Positions 48,954 through 59,120 of a DNA stretch of 64,000 nucleotides are shown here, in pieces. The notes under the pieces are model-generated. The model searched no databases and was not told the origin of the DNA. It saw only the letters and a list, made by a program, of their open reading frames with translations. Numbering within the stretch: the stretch's first letter is position 1; the number at the start of each line of letters is the position of its first letter. Origin of the DNA: Pelomonas sp. Root1444 (GTDB lineage Bacteria; Pseudomonadota; Gammaproteobacteria; Burkholderiales; Burkholderiaceae_C); NCBI RefSeq assembly GCF_001426885.1, contig NZ_LMFP01000013.1, forward strand, positions 298,659-362,658, written 5' to 3'. A program made the position numbers and the translations under genes.

Positions 48954-49971
48954 GCGGCAACACGCCCAGCGCGATCAGGTCCCGCGCTGTCGCCACGATG
49001 GCCTCCCTCGGCGCCCTCGCCACCCAGCCCAGTACCTCCCGCGCATGGGCTGAATCCTGGTGCCGCACCGTCCCCAGCTCGCTCGCCGCCGCCCGTACCG
49101 TCGGGCTGACCCTGGCCAGCAGCCGCATGGCCCAGTCGGGCATCTGAAGCGTCGGCACGCGCCGCGCCTGCTCGCCGAGTTCAGCGCGCAGCACCGCGGC
49201 GATCTCGCGCAGCCACAGGAAGCCGCCGCAGGCGATGAAGCGCTCGTCGGCCATGTCTGGCGCGGTCAGCGCGCGAACGTGCAGGTCGGCCACGTCGCGC
49301 ACATCGACGATGCCAAAGCCGATGCGGGGCAGGGCCGGGATGCGGCCTTCGAGCAGGCTGCGCACGATGAGCACGCTGGCCGAATAGTCGGCGCTGGCCA
49401 CCGGGCCTAACACCACGGATGGGTTGACCGTGCAGAACGCCAGCCCGCCACCCTCGCGCGCCACCCAGTCGCGCGCCGCCCGTTCAGCCACCGTCTTGGA
49501 CTGCACATAGGCCGGGATGCCGGGCACCTCCAGCCGCGTCCAGTCGCGCTCGGTGAAGCGGTGCTCGCCGGGGCCGTGGCCATACGCGATGGCGGCGACG
49601 GATGAGGTCATCACGAAGCGTTGCACGCCCGCGTCGCGCGCCGCCTTCAGCGCACGCAGCGCGCCATCGCGCGCCGGCACGATCAGCTCGTTGGCATCGC
49701 GCGGCACGCCGGCCGGCAGCGGCGACGCGACATGGGCCACATGGCTGCAGCCGGCCGCGGCCTCGGCCCAGCCGGCGTCGTGCAGCAGGTCGGCGGCGAA
49801 GCAGCGCAGCTGTTCGTCACCCGGCGCCACGCCGAGCAGCTGGCGCAGCGCCGGCTCGCGCGCCAGGTCGCGCACGGTGGTGTTCACCAGCCAGCCGGCG
49901 GCCAGCAGCTGGCGGATCAGCACGCCGGCGATGTAGCCGCTGCCGCCGGTGACGAGGACGCGTGAATTCAT
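48949..49971 (-). CDS. NAD-dependent epimerase/dehydratase (extended SDR, dihydroflavonol reductase-like)
   Basis: A 340-residue extended SDR: cofactor motif VTGGSGYIAG at residues 7-16, catalytic segment TSSVAAIAYG and YVQSK with the Tyr and Lys. The layout is that of dihydroflavonol-4-reductase-like enzymes (PSVVLGP, DVRDVADLHVRAL). It reduces an unknown carbonyl with NAD(P)H. Its ATG overlaps the stop of the serine hydrolase gene upstream by ATGA. Confidence 0.9.
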   Translation of the reverse strand: MNSRVLVTGGSGYIAGVLIRQLLAAGWLVNTTVRDLAREPALRQLLGVAPGDEQLRCFAADLLHDAGWAEAAAGCSHVAHVASPLPAGVPRDANELIVPARDGALRALKAARDAGVQRFVMTSSVAAIAYGHGPGEHRFTERDWTRLEVPGIPAYVQSKTVAERAARDWVAREGGGLAFCTVNPSVVLGPVASADYSASVLIVRSLLEGRIPALPRIGFGIVDVRDVADLHVRALTAPDMADERFIACGGFLWLREIAAVLRAELGEQARRVPTLQMPDWAMRLLARVSPTVRAAASELGTVRHQDSAHAREVLGWVARAPREAIVATARDLIALGVLPR

Positions 49972-51035
49972 GGGGCCTTCGTCCCGGCTTCAGGCGCGGG
50001 CGGCGGCTGCAGCAGCGCCTCGATCAACGCCCGCCCTTTGACGCCGTTGGTCAGGATGACGATGCCGTCGCGGGTTTCGCGCACGAAGCCGGCGAAGGCG
50101 CGGTACTCGCCGTTGCTGCCGTTGTGGCTGATGAGCGTCGTGCCGCCCAGGTCGGTGATCGCCCAGCCCAGGCCGCGGGACGCGGGCCATGGCGAGTCGC
50201 CCTTGGGCAGCGGCACCTGCGGCCGCAGCATGTCGTCGTAGGCCGCGCGGGACAGGCCCTCGCGCTTGCACACCAGCGACAGGAAGCGGGCGTAGTCCTG
50301 CGCCGTCGTCACCAGCGAGGCGGCCGACATCGCAAAGTCGGTCAGGTTGGTCATGTCGCGCCCGCCGCTGGCCTGCGTCGCGATGCGGTAGCCGCGCGAC
50401 GCCACGGTGCCCCGGGGCAGCGGGCGGGTGAAGGTCGAGTGCGGCATCCACCGGCTCAACCGAGCCTCGAACAGCGCCTGCAAGGTCTGGCCGGTCTGCT
50501 TCTCGACGAAGGCCTGCAGCAGCTGGAAGGCCTCGCCGGAGTAGCTGTCGGCCGTGCCTGGTGGGTGCTGGAACGGGATGGGGGCGACGCGCTGCGGGAA
50601 CTCGGTGTCGCCGTCGACCCAGTTGGGCAGGCCGGTGCGGTGCGTGAGCACCATGCGCGGCGTCAACCGCGCATAGGCGGCCTTGTCGGGGATGCGCGCG
50701 TAGTCGAAGGTCGGGGCCAAAGGCCGGTCCAGGTCGATGACCTTCTCGTCCACCAGCTGCATGACCAGCCACGCGAAGACCGGCTTGGACAGCGAGGCCG
50801 CCTCGAACACGGTGGCAGGCGTGACCGGGCTCGGCGGGTCCAGCGACGCCCGGCCCGCCACGGCGGCTTCGTCCGGCTCGCACTGCTTCAACGTCGCCAC
50901 CGCGATGCCGGGCACGTCGAACCTCGCCAGCATCGCGTCCAGCTCGCGCGGCGGTGGCAGCGGCGGCGGCGTGTCCGCTGCCACCGCCGCGCCGAGCAGC
51001 ACCAGCGCAAGCCCTGCCGTCGCCAGCCTCTTCAT
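49968..51035 (-). CDS. Serine hydrolase, class C beta-lactamase/esterase family
   Basis: A 355-residue exported protein (signal LALVLLGAAVAADT). The serine motif S81-L-S-K84 is present, the tyrosine motif is Y165-S-G instead of YSN, and the third motif is HNG in LISHNGSNGEYRAF rather than KTG. This pattern fits EstB-like esterases and peptidases better than true beta-lactamases, so drug resistance is not implied. Coupled to the epimerase gene downstream. Confidence 0.9.
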   Translation of the reverse strand: MKRLATAGLALVLLGAAVAADTPPPLPPPRELDAMLARFDVPGIAVATLKQCEPDEAAVAGRASLDPPSPVTPATVFEAASLSKPVFAWLVMQLVDEKVIDLDRPLAPTFDYARIPDKAAYARLTPRMVLTHRTGLPNWVDGDTEFPQRVAPIPFQHPPGTADSYSGEAFQLLQAFVEKQTGQTLQALFEARLSRWMPHSTFTRPLPRGTVASRGYRIATQASGGRDMTNLTDFAMSAASLVTTAQDYARFLSLVCKREGLSRAAYDDMLRPQVPLPKGDSPWPASRGLGWAITDLGGTTLISHNGSNGEYRAFAGFVRETRDGIVILTNGVKGRALIEALLQPPPAPEAGTKAP

Positions 51036-51168
51036 GCAGTCCTCCTGTCGTTGCGGTGCGGGGCGATCATTTCACGCCCGTGCGGCATGCCGTCCGTCAC
51101 GCCCGGGCCACTGCCGATTGCCAGCGCAACGGCGTGCAGGGACAGTCGCGCCTTTCCAATCCACGGGA

Positions 51169-52587
<1,419 letters not shown>

Positions 52588-52678
52588 ACGGCCCCTCGTC
52601 CAGGCCCGCTTCGCTGAACGCGGGCGGCCCGGCGCGCCAGGTTCCACGCCCTCGGGATCGCCTGCCTACACTCGCCGG

Positions 52679-53344
52679 ATGATCACCGTCCACCACCTCA
52701 ACAACTCCCGCTCGCAACGCGTGCTCTGGCTGCTCGAGGAGCTGGGCCTGCCCTACGAGATCAAGCACTACCAGCGCGACGCCAAGACCTCGCTGGCACC
52801 GCCGGAGCTGAAGCGCGTGCACCCGCTGGGCAAGTCGCCCGTCATCACCGAAGGCGGGCTGACCGTGGCCGAGAGCGGCGCCATCCTGGAGTACCTGGTA
52901 GAGCGCCACGGCCAGGGGCGGCTCAAGCCCACCGGCGAGCAGGACCTGCTGGACTACCGCTACTTCATGCACTTCGCCGAGGGCTCGGCCATGCCGCCGC
53001 TGGTGATGAAGCTGATCTTCAACAAGATCAAGCGCGCGCCCATGCCCTTCTTCGTCAAGCCCATCGCCAAGGGCATCGCCGACAAGGTGCTGACGAGCTT
53101 CGTGCAGCCCAACATCGATGCGCAGCTGAAGTTCCTCGAAGGCCAGCTGAGCGCACGGCCCTGGTTCGCCGGCGCGGCGTTCTCGGCGGCGGATGTGCAG
53201 ATGAGCTTCCCCGTCGAAGCCGCCGCGGCGCGAGGTGGTTTCGACGGCTACCCCAAGCTGCAGGATTTCCTGGCCCGCATCCACGCGCGGCCCGCCTACA
53301 AGAAGGCGCTGGAGCGCGGCGGCCCCTACAGCCTGATGAACTGA
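52679..53344 (+). CDS. Glutathione S-transferase
   Basis: A 221-residue cytoplasmic GST. The N-terminal thioredoxin domain shows LNNSRSQRVLWLLEELGLPYE with Ser in place of the catalytic Ser/Tyr/Cys region, HPLGKSPVITEGG and the glutathione-binding ESGAILEYL. The C-terminal helical domain ends with RIHARPAYKKALERGG. It conjugates or reduces electrophiles with glutathione; the substrate is unknown. Confidence 0.92.
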   Translation: MITVHHLNNSRSQRVLWLLEELGLPYEIKHYQRDAKTSLAPPELKRVHPLGKSPVITEGGLTVAESGAILEYLVERHGQGRLKPTGEQDLLDYRYFMHFAEGSAMPPLVMKLIFNKIKRAPMPFFVKPIAKGIADKVLTSFVQPNIDAQLKFLEGQLSARPWFAGAAFSAADVQMSFPVEAAAARGGFDGYPKLQDFLARIHARPAYKKALERGGPYSLMN

Positions 53345-53486
53345 GCGGCCTACACTGCCCCGGGGCCGCGCACCGCGCGCCGCCAACGTCTTGCCCCGCC
53401 GGCCTGTCGCCCGGCCGCTGCGAACCAGCGGCGCTGACCTCCCCGTGTCGCATTGCGATCCGTCACGCAGCACACCGGAGGCGCGC

Positions 53487-54167
53487 ATGCCCGGCTACGA
53501 AGTCAAGGTCAGGTCCCTCGCCATCGACGGCGCGGCCGACCTGCAGATCCGCTCCCTGTTCGACAACGACCAGTTCGCCGACCCCGCTGGCGCCGCGCAG
53601 GCGCTGGGCATTTCAGCCGCCCAATGGCCGCTGTTCGGCCAGGTCTGGCCTTCGGGCCTGCATCTGGCCGCCGCGATGGCGGTGCGGCCGCTGACCGAGG
53701 GCGAGCGCATCCTGGAGATCGGCTGCGGCCTGGCGCTGGCCAGTCTCGTCTGCCACCGCCGCGGCGCCGAGGTCACGGCCAGCGACATCCACCCGCTGGC
53801 GGGCGCCTTCCTGCTGGAGAACCTGCGGCTGAACGCGCTGGCACCGATGCGCTACTGCCATGGCGACTGGAACGAGGACGCCGTGGCCGCCGAGGGCGGC
53901 GCGCCCAAGGTCCAGGGTCGCTTCGACCTCATCATCGGCAGCGACGTGCTCTACGAGCGCGACGACGGCGGCGCGCTGGCGGCCTTCATCGAGCGGCATG
54001 CGCTGCCGCGCTGCGAGCTGCTGATCGTGGACCCCAACCGCAGCAACCGCGCGGCCTTCGTCAAGCGGATGGCGGGGCTGGGGTTCGAGTTCAGCGAGAC
54101 GCTGCTGAGCGCGGGGGCGGGGCGGGCGGACTATCGGGGGCGGCTGATGAGGTTCGTAAGAGGTTGA
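53487..54167 (+). CDS. Class I SAM-dependent methyltransferase, METTL/Methyltransf_16-like
   Basis: A 226-residue methyltransferase. Motif I is ILEIGCGLALASL, followed by VTASDIHPLA (post I) and DLIIGSDVLYERDD (motif IV). This DxLY pattern is that of Methyltransf_16 proteins, which often methylate protein lysines or similar. ATG at 53487 follows a GGAG-type ribosome site (CCGGAGGCGCGC). The target is unknown. Confidence 0.87.
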   Translation: MPGYEVKVRSLAIDGAADLQIRSLFDNDQFADPAGAAQALGISAAQWPLFGQVWPSGLHLAAAMAVRPLTEGERILEIGCGLALASLVCHRRGAEVTASDIHPLAGAFLLENLRLNALAPMRYCHGDWNEDAVAAEGGAPKVQGRFDLIIGSDVLYERDDGGALAAFIERHALPRCELLIVDPNRSNRAAFVKRMAGLGFEFSETLLSAGAGRADYRGRLMRFVRG

Positions 54168-54187
54168 AGATCACCTGGCTTCGGCAG

Positions 54188-55207
54188 TCACGGTTTCGGC
54201 TGCTTGCGAGGCAACGCGCCCTTCGGCCCGTACTCCACGACCTGGCACCCCGCCCCCTGCGGGTTCTCGCAACACGCGGCCAGCTTCTTCAGGCTCTCGC
54301 TGAACTGCTCGTCCCACTGCGCCTTGCTGTGCAGGTTGCCCGGGCTCATCCAATGCGACTGCGGGAACCTCTTCGACCATTCGTCGCCGCCCTCCTGCGG
54401 CGCGCGGCCGGTGGACTGGTTCATCGCGACCTGGCAGGAGTTCATGTTGCCCATGCGGTGGCAGGCCGTGCAGGTGTTGCCGCGCGTCGTGATGCCGAAG
54501 GCGTGCAGCTTCGCCCAGGCCTTCTTGAAGTCCGCGCCGATGGCCTTGGGCTGGTAGTCGCCGAAAGGGTCGCCGGGCAGCTGCCGCGTCTGCGCGATGT
54601 AGGGCGAGTACATGAACGGCCCGCTGTCGTGGCAGTTGATGCAGGCCGGCTGGCTCCAGGCGACCTGGTGGGGCGTCTGCCAGACCTTGTCGGCCGGCAG
54701 CGCGCGCACGCCCTCGGGGCTCGGCGGCGGCGGCTTGCGCGTCAGCGTGCTGGGCGAAGGCACCCAGCGGCCGTCGATGCCGCTGGCAGCGCTCAGCGGC
54801 GCCTGCGCCTTGGCGGTGAACCAGCAGGTCTTGCCGTCCTTCAGGCTGTGCGAGATGACGTTGATTTCGTCGAACAGCCAGCTGCCCGCGGGCCGCGCGA
54901 CCTGCTTGCGGCAGATGGCGCTGATCTGCGCGGTCTTGTCGTCGCGCAGCACCAGCGCGCGGCTGCCGGGCACGCACTGGCCCTGGCTGCCGGCGTCGTG
55001 CTGGGGCAGCAGCGACGGCCTGTCGCAGCGCGCCGGCGCGGGCTGGGGCGGCACCGGCTTGCCGTCGACGGTGATGGGGATCTCCTCGCCGGCCATGCAG
55101 TTGAAGGCGGGGATCTCGCTGACCTGCGCGGCGCATTGGCGGCCGTACTCGAACAGCGTCTCGGCCTGGGCGGAGGCGCACAGCGCCAGCAGCAGCAGCG
55201 CCCTCAT
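54188..55207 (-). CDS. Periplasmic di-haem-type cytochrome c
   Basis: A 339-residue exported protein (signal LLLLALCASAQA) with two c-type haem motifs, CINCH and CTACH, in the C-terminal half. The N-terminal part has paired cysteines (FNCMAGEE, ARCDRPS) and no recognised domain. It overlaps the [2Fe-2S] subunit gene by ATGA. In molybdenum hydroxylases without a flavin subunit, such a cytochrome takes the electrons from the iron-sulfur subunit; that is the inferred role. Confidence 0.85.
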   Translation of the reverse strand: MRALLLLALCASAQAETLFEYGRQCAAQVSEIPAFNCMAGEEIPITVDGKPVPPQPAPARCDRPSLLPQHDAGSQGQCVPGSRALVLRDDKTAQISAICRKQVARPAGSWLFDEINVISHSLKDGKTCWFTAKAQAPLSAASGIDGRWVPSPSTLTRKPPPPSPEGVRALPADKVWQTPHQVAWSQPACINCHDSGPFMYSPYIAQTRQLPGDPFGDYQPKAIGADFKKAWAKLHAFGITTRGNTCTACHRMGNMNSCQVAMNQSTGRAPQEGGDEWSKRFPQSHWMSPGNLHSKAQWDEQFSESLKKLAACCENPQGAGCQVVEYGPKGALPRKQPKP

Positions 55208-55728
55208 GCGGTCACCAGGCCTTTCTCCGCCAGCACCACGGCGCGGATGGCCTGGTGGTAGCGGGCGTAGCCGGTGCAGCGGCAGATGTGCTGGCCGACG
55301 GCTTCTTCGATCGCCGCGTCGAGCCGGTCGCGCTGGACGGGCTGCACGCGCAGGCGGCCCAGCAGCATCTCGGTGGCCATGACGAAGCCGGGCGTGCAAT
55401 AGCCGCACTGGAAGGCGAAGTGGTCGAGGAAAGCCTGTTGCACGGCGCTGGGTTTCTCCATGCTGCCGGTGCCTTCGACGGTGGTGATGGACTGGCCTTG
55501 CAGCAGGGCGACGGGCGTGGAGCAGGCGAGCATGGGCTGCGCCTGGCTGGTGGGCACGCGGCGCGCGGCGACGGTGCAGGCCTTGCAGACGCCGATGCCG
55601 CAGCACAGGCGGGTGCCGGCAAGGCCCAGCTCTTCGCGCAGGAAGTCGACGAGGGGGAGGTCGGTGGGGACGGTCGCTTTGATGGGGCGGCCGTTGACGT
55701 GGAATTGGACGGGGACGAGGTCGGTCAT
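55204..55728 (-). CDS. [2Fe-2S] subunit of a molybdenum hydroxylase (xanthine dehydrogenase family)
   Basis: A 174-residue electron-transfer subunit with two iron-sulfur clusters. The plant-ferredoxin-type cluster is in RLCCGIGVCKACTVA and the second, helical one in FQCGYCTPGF plus HICRCTGYARY. Length and layout match CoxS/IorA small subunits. It lies between the cytochrome c gene and, after a repeat-rich gap of 421 bases, the large Mo subunit, all on the same strand. Confidence 0.93.
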   Translation of the reverse strand: MTDLVPVQFHVNGRPIKATVPTDLPLVDFLREELGLAGTRLCCGIGVCKACTVAARRVPTSQAQPMLACSTPVALLQGQSITTVEGTGSMEKPSAVQQAFLDHFAFQCGYCTPGFVMATEMLLGRLRVQPVQRDRLDAAIEEAVGQHICRCTGYARYHQAIRAVVLAEKGLVTA

Positions 55729-55740
55729 GGCTGGGGCTCC

Positions 55741-56149
55741 GCCTTCGTGGGTTGATTGTTCGCTGCGTCAGGTGAGCGCCAAGGCCCATGCCGGGAGTTC
55801 GCTCCCGCGGGCGACCGAGCCCCTTGAACGGCCGAACAGCCAACAGCCAAACCCGAAAGCCGTTCGCCACGAGGTATTTCTCTTCCCCCCTGTAGCGCCG
55901 CCGAGGAACGGAAGACCCGAAGCCCGCGAGCGAAGCTCGCCTGAAGATCTGACTCGCGACGCTTGTTTGAGCAGAGCGTAGCGGCGCGAGTTCGGCGCGG
56001 GGCTTCGGGTCTGAGTACCGCAGGGAACCCGGAGCGAAGCGCAGGGCGGTGCGGTTCGGGGGCGGTTTCTTTGGTTACTTTCTTGGGCGCCCAAGAAAGT
56101 GACTCGCCTGCGGGGGCGAAATCCCCGCTGGGCCTAGGCACAAACCCAC
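55741..56149. repeat. Repeat-rich intergenic region with a 30-bp palindrome
   Basis: This gap inside the molybdenum hydroxylase cluster has no credible gene. It holds many short inverted repeats (GCGAGCGAAGCTCGC near 55934) and a near-perfect 30-bp palindrome at 56074-56103 with one mismatch, centred on GGGCGCCC. The character resembles long intergenic repeats found in several Burkholderiales, where spurious short proteins are often annotated. The large-subunit transcript must read through it if all three genes form one operon. Confidence 0.6.
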
Positions 56150-58975
56150 TCATCCCAAAGCCCTCCCAATATCCGCCGCAGTGATCGGCAACGCCCGAAA
56201 CCGCTTCCCCGTCGCATGCGCAATCGCATTGCCAATCGCCGGCGCGATCGGGCACAGCACCGCCTCCGCGATGCCCTTGGCCGTCGGCTCATCAGAGGGC
56301 AACGTGGTGATCCCCACCCGACCCAAAGGCACGTCGGACGACAACGCCACGTGATACCGGTCCAGGTTCCACCGCCCGTCGCCCGCACCCCCCGCCTCCA
56401 GCGGCAAGTCCTCCAGCAACGCATAGCCGATGCCCATCGCCACGCCGCCCTGCGCCTGCCCAACGAGCAGGTCGCGCTGCAGCACCTTGCCCGCGTCCAG
56501 CATCAACTCCACCGCCACCACCCGCGGCTCGAAGCTGCGCGGCGCGATCTCGACGGCCACCAGCACGCCCGACGGCGCATACAGGCTGCGGCCGTACAGC
56601 GCCGCCTCCGGGCTCGGCGGCATGACGTCCTGCCGCAGCACCGGCGTCCACGTCGACTGCCCGGCCGGTCGCAGTGACAGGCCGTCGATGGGCAGCAGCA
56701 ACGGCGCGCCCACCGGCACGGCGTAGGTGGCCGACACCCAGGCGCCCTCGTACAAGCCATGCACCATCGCCGCGGCCGTGAGCCGGCCTTCGTGCACCTT
56801 GGCCGCCAGCGCCGGCAAGGGCAGCGGCGCAAGACCCGGCACCACCAGGCGCCCGGCCTCCCAGCGCGTGCGCCCCTGCAGCTGCGCCAGCGGCACGCCC
56901 CAGATCGCCGCGGCGGCCGGCAGCAGGCCGGCCTCGAACAGCACGCGGCTGGCCTGCTCGGTGACGTGGACCTGGTGGAAGGCCGTCAGGCAGGCGCTGC
57001 TGGACATGCTGAAGCTGGCCGTCCAGCGCGGGTCGCTCCAGCTGCCGCCCGGCGTGTTGTTGAGGTCCAGCGCGTTGAAGCTGCCCACGTCGCCCATGAC
57101 GACGTCGTGCGCGTTGTGGCCCAGCCAGGCGGCCGTGCTGATGGCCAGCGTCGTCGCCGAGCCGTTGCCCATGTCGACGCAGTTGGTGCGCACGGTCAGC
57201 CGGCCGTCAGGTGCAAGAGCCACCTCGGCCATGACGCCGTCCTTGCCGGTGCCATAGGCCTGGTTGGCCAGCGCGAAGCCGACGCCGTAGCGCACGCCCT
57301 CGCGCGCCTTGCGTGCCTTGACCGCCTCGCGCTCGCGCCACAGCGGGTGCTGGCGCGCGCGGCGGCAGATCTCGCGCAGCGTCATCGCCTGCGTCAGCGG
57401 CGCGCCGGTGATGGTGCGGTCGAACTGCTGCAGCGCGTTGATCTCGCGCAGCTCGATCGGGTCGCGCTGGAGCGCCACGGCCACCTCGTCCACCAGCGTC
57501 TCGACCGCGAAGCTGGCCTGCGGGCCGCCGAAGCCGCGCATGGAGCCGGCGACGACGCCGGTGCTGGGCTGCGCGATGGCGTCCACATAGGCCTGGCGGA
57601 TGTCGTAGCCGCTCAGGCCGCAGTAGGCGGCCAGCATGGCGACGAACTGGCTGTAGTTGTTCTGCCCGCCGGCGGGCAGCACCTGCTGGCTGCCGAAGGC
57701 GATGAACCTGCCGCTCTTGGCGTCGACCGCGATGCGCTGCGTGATGCGGCTCGCCAGCTGCTTGAGGCCGCCCTGGAACTGCTCGTAGCGGTCCTGCGCG
57801 ATGCGCACCGGGCCGTCGGCCAGCGCCGCGGTGACGGCCAGCAGTGCCGGGAAGGTGGACACGTCGCGCCCGCCGAAGCCGCCGCCGGGATAGCAGGAGT
57901 GCAGCGCCACGGTCTTGACGTGGATGGGGCAGCCCGTGCCGCCGAACATCGCCAGGCTGTCGCCCGCGTCGCCGTTGGTGGCCTGCGTGCCCAGCACCAG
58001 GCTCAGCGTGCCGTCGCCCGCGCGGTCCAGCCAGGCCAGGCCGGCCTCGGGCTCCATGAACATCGGGTCCAGCACCTGCGTCGTGTAGGTGCCGCCCAGC
58101 TGCAGCAGCGCGGGGCTGGCGCTTTGCAGCGTCGCATCGATGCGCCCGCGCAGCGCCTTGGCCGTCGTGTTGTAGGGCTGGCTCGCGCTGTCGGGCTGGA
58201 AGGGGTCGGACGCGCAGCCCACCTGCACCTGCGAGAAGGGCGCGATGCCCGCGGCCTCATAACGCGTCAGGTAGTTGACCGGGGCGTAGGCCTTGGCGGG
58301 CGGCGTGGGCGGCGGTGGCGGGGCTGCCCCGGTCTTGACGACGCCGGGCTCGAACTGCAGCGCGCGCTTGGCGCGGCGGTAGGCGTTGTTGTCGGCGAAG
58401 ACGAGGATGGCCACCGGCTGGCCGTAGAACTGCGGCGCGCTGCCCACCGGCACCAGCAGCTGCTTGATGCCGTCGGCGCCCGCGGTGGAGAAGGGCAGCT
58501 GCAGGTTCAGCGAGGCGAGGTCGCGCTGCGGCCAGGCGAAGCCCGGCAGCGGCGCCTGCGTGAGGGTCAGCAGCGGCAGGGCCTGGGCGTCCTGCAGGCG
58601 CGCCAGGTCCAGGCCCGTGAAGACCAGGCCCGGCTGCGTGGCACGCAGGATCATTGCCATGCGCTCGACCTGCGGCCAGCCCGGCATGTCGTTGGCGCGG
58701 AAGTCGCGGGCGTAGATCTTCTGGCCCGTGACCTTGGCCAGGCCGTCGATGCGAAAACGCGCCTTGCCAGGCCCGCCGGACCAGTTCGGCGCGCCGGGCG
58801 GCGCGTGCGGCTGGGTCGGCGTGTCCGGCGCCGGCGGGCGGGCGCCGGGGGTCCGGATGCCGGGCGGCTTGAAGGCCAGCGCCAGCTCGTGCACCAGCAA
58901 GGTCACGGCCGCGGCGCCGCTGCCGATGACGCGGCGCCGTGTCAGTTGAAACGGCCCGTTTGTGTTCTGCGACAC
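56150..58975 (-). CDS. Molybdenum hydroxylase large subunit (xanthine dehydrogenase/isoquinoline 1-oxidoreductase family)
   Basis: A 941-residue Mo-pterin subunit with a twin-arginine signal (TRRRVIGSGAAAVTLLVHELALA), so it is exported folded with its cofactor. Aldehyde oxidase/xanthine dehydrogenase domains follow (ARDFRANDMPG, GGFGGRDVSTFPALLA). Near the C terminus KGIAEAVLCPIAPAIGNAI contains the family's catalytic glutamate. Related IorB- and aldehyde-dehydrogenase-type enzymes oxidise N-heterocycles or aldehydes; the substrate is not known. No FAD subunit gene is nearby, which fits a cytochrome-linked enzyme. Confidence 0.93.
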   Translation of the reverse strand: MSQNTNGPFQLTRRRVIGSGAAAVTLLVHELALAFKPPGIRTPGARPPAPDTPTQPHAPPGAPNWSGGPGKARFRIDGLAKVTGQKIYARDFRANDMPGWPQVERMAMILRATQPGLVFTGLDLARLQDAQALPLLTLTQAPLPGFAWPQRDLASLNLQLPFSTAGADGIKQLLVPVGSAPQFYGQPVAILVFADNNAYRRAKRALQFEPGVVKTGAAPPPPPTPPAKAYAPVNYLTRYEAAGIAPFSQVQVGCASDPFQPDSASQPYNTTAKALRGRIDATLQSASPALLQLGGTYTTQVLDPMFMEPEAGLAWLDRAGDGTLSLVLGTQATNGDAGDSLAMFGGTGCPIHVKTVALHSCYPGGGFGGRDVSTFPALLAVTAALADGPVRIAQDRYEQFQGGLKQLASRITQRIAVDAKSGRFIAFGSQQVLPAGGQNNYSQFVAMLAAYCGLSGYDIRQAYVDAIAQPSTGVVAGSMRGFGGPQASFAVETLVDEVAVALQRDPIELREINALQQFDRTITGAPLTQAMTLREICRRARQHPLWREREAVKARKAREGVRYGVGFALANQAYGTGKDGVMAEVALAPDGRLTVRTNCVDMGNGSATTLAISTAAWLGHNAHDVVMGDVGSFNALDLNNTPGGSWSDPRWTASFSMSSSACLTAFHQVHVTEQASRVLFEAGLLPAAAAIWGVPLAQLQGRTRWEAGRLVVPGLAPLPLPALAAKVHEGRLTAAAMVHGLYEGAWVSATYAVPVGAPLLLPIDGLSLRPAGQSTWTPVLRQDVMPPSPEAALYGRSLYAPSGVLVAVEIAPRSFEPRVVAVELMLDAGKVLQRDLLVGQAQGGVAMGIGYALLEDLPLEAGGAGDGRWNLDRYHVALSSDVPLGRVGITTLPSDEPTAKGIAEAVLCPIAPAIGNAIAHATGKRFRALPITAADIGRALG

Positions 58976-59090
58976 GCCTGTCTCCCATCCCTGCGATGGG
59001 GGGCGAGTGTGTCACCGCGGCCGGGCCGCGGTCGGCGGATCAGGCACGATTCGCGCCCGCAGTTTCCCCATGCGCGTCGCGCACGACCCA

Positions 59091-59119
59091 CCGGGCCGAG
59101 CGCCGGGCCGCCCCAAGCC
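59091..59119. repeat. Short copy of the dispersed repeat, copy c
   Basis: These 29 bases (CCGGGCCGAGCGCCGGGCCG and nine more) are identical to 26835-26863. They lie at the 3' end of the diguanylate cyclase gene, overlapping the intergenic edge. The stem-loop part found in copies a and b is absent here. Confidence 0.65.
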
Positions 59120-59120
59120 G

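Noticed and set aside
49968-51035. Serine hydrolase as an antibiotic-resistance beta-lactamase
   Set aside because: The YSN and KTG motifs are replaced by YSG and HNG, which points to esterase or peptidase-like members.
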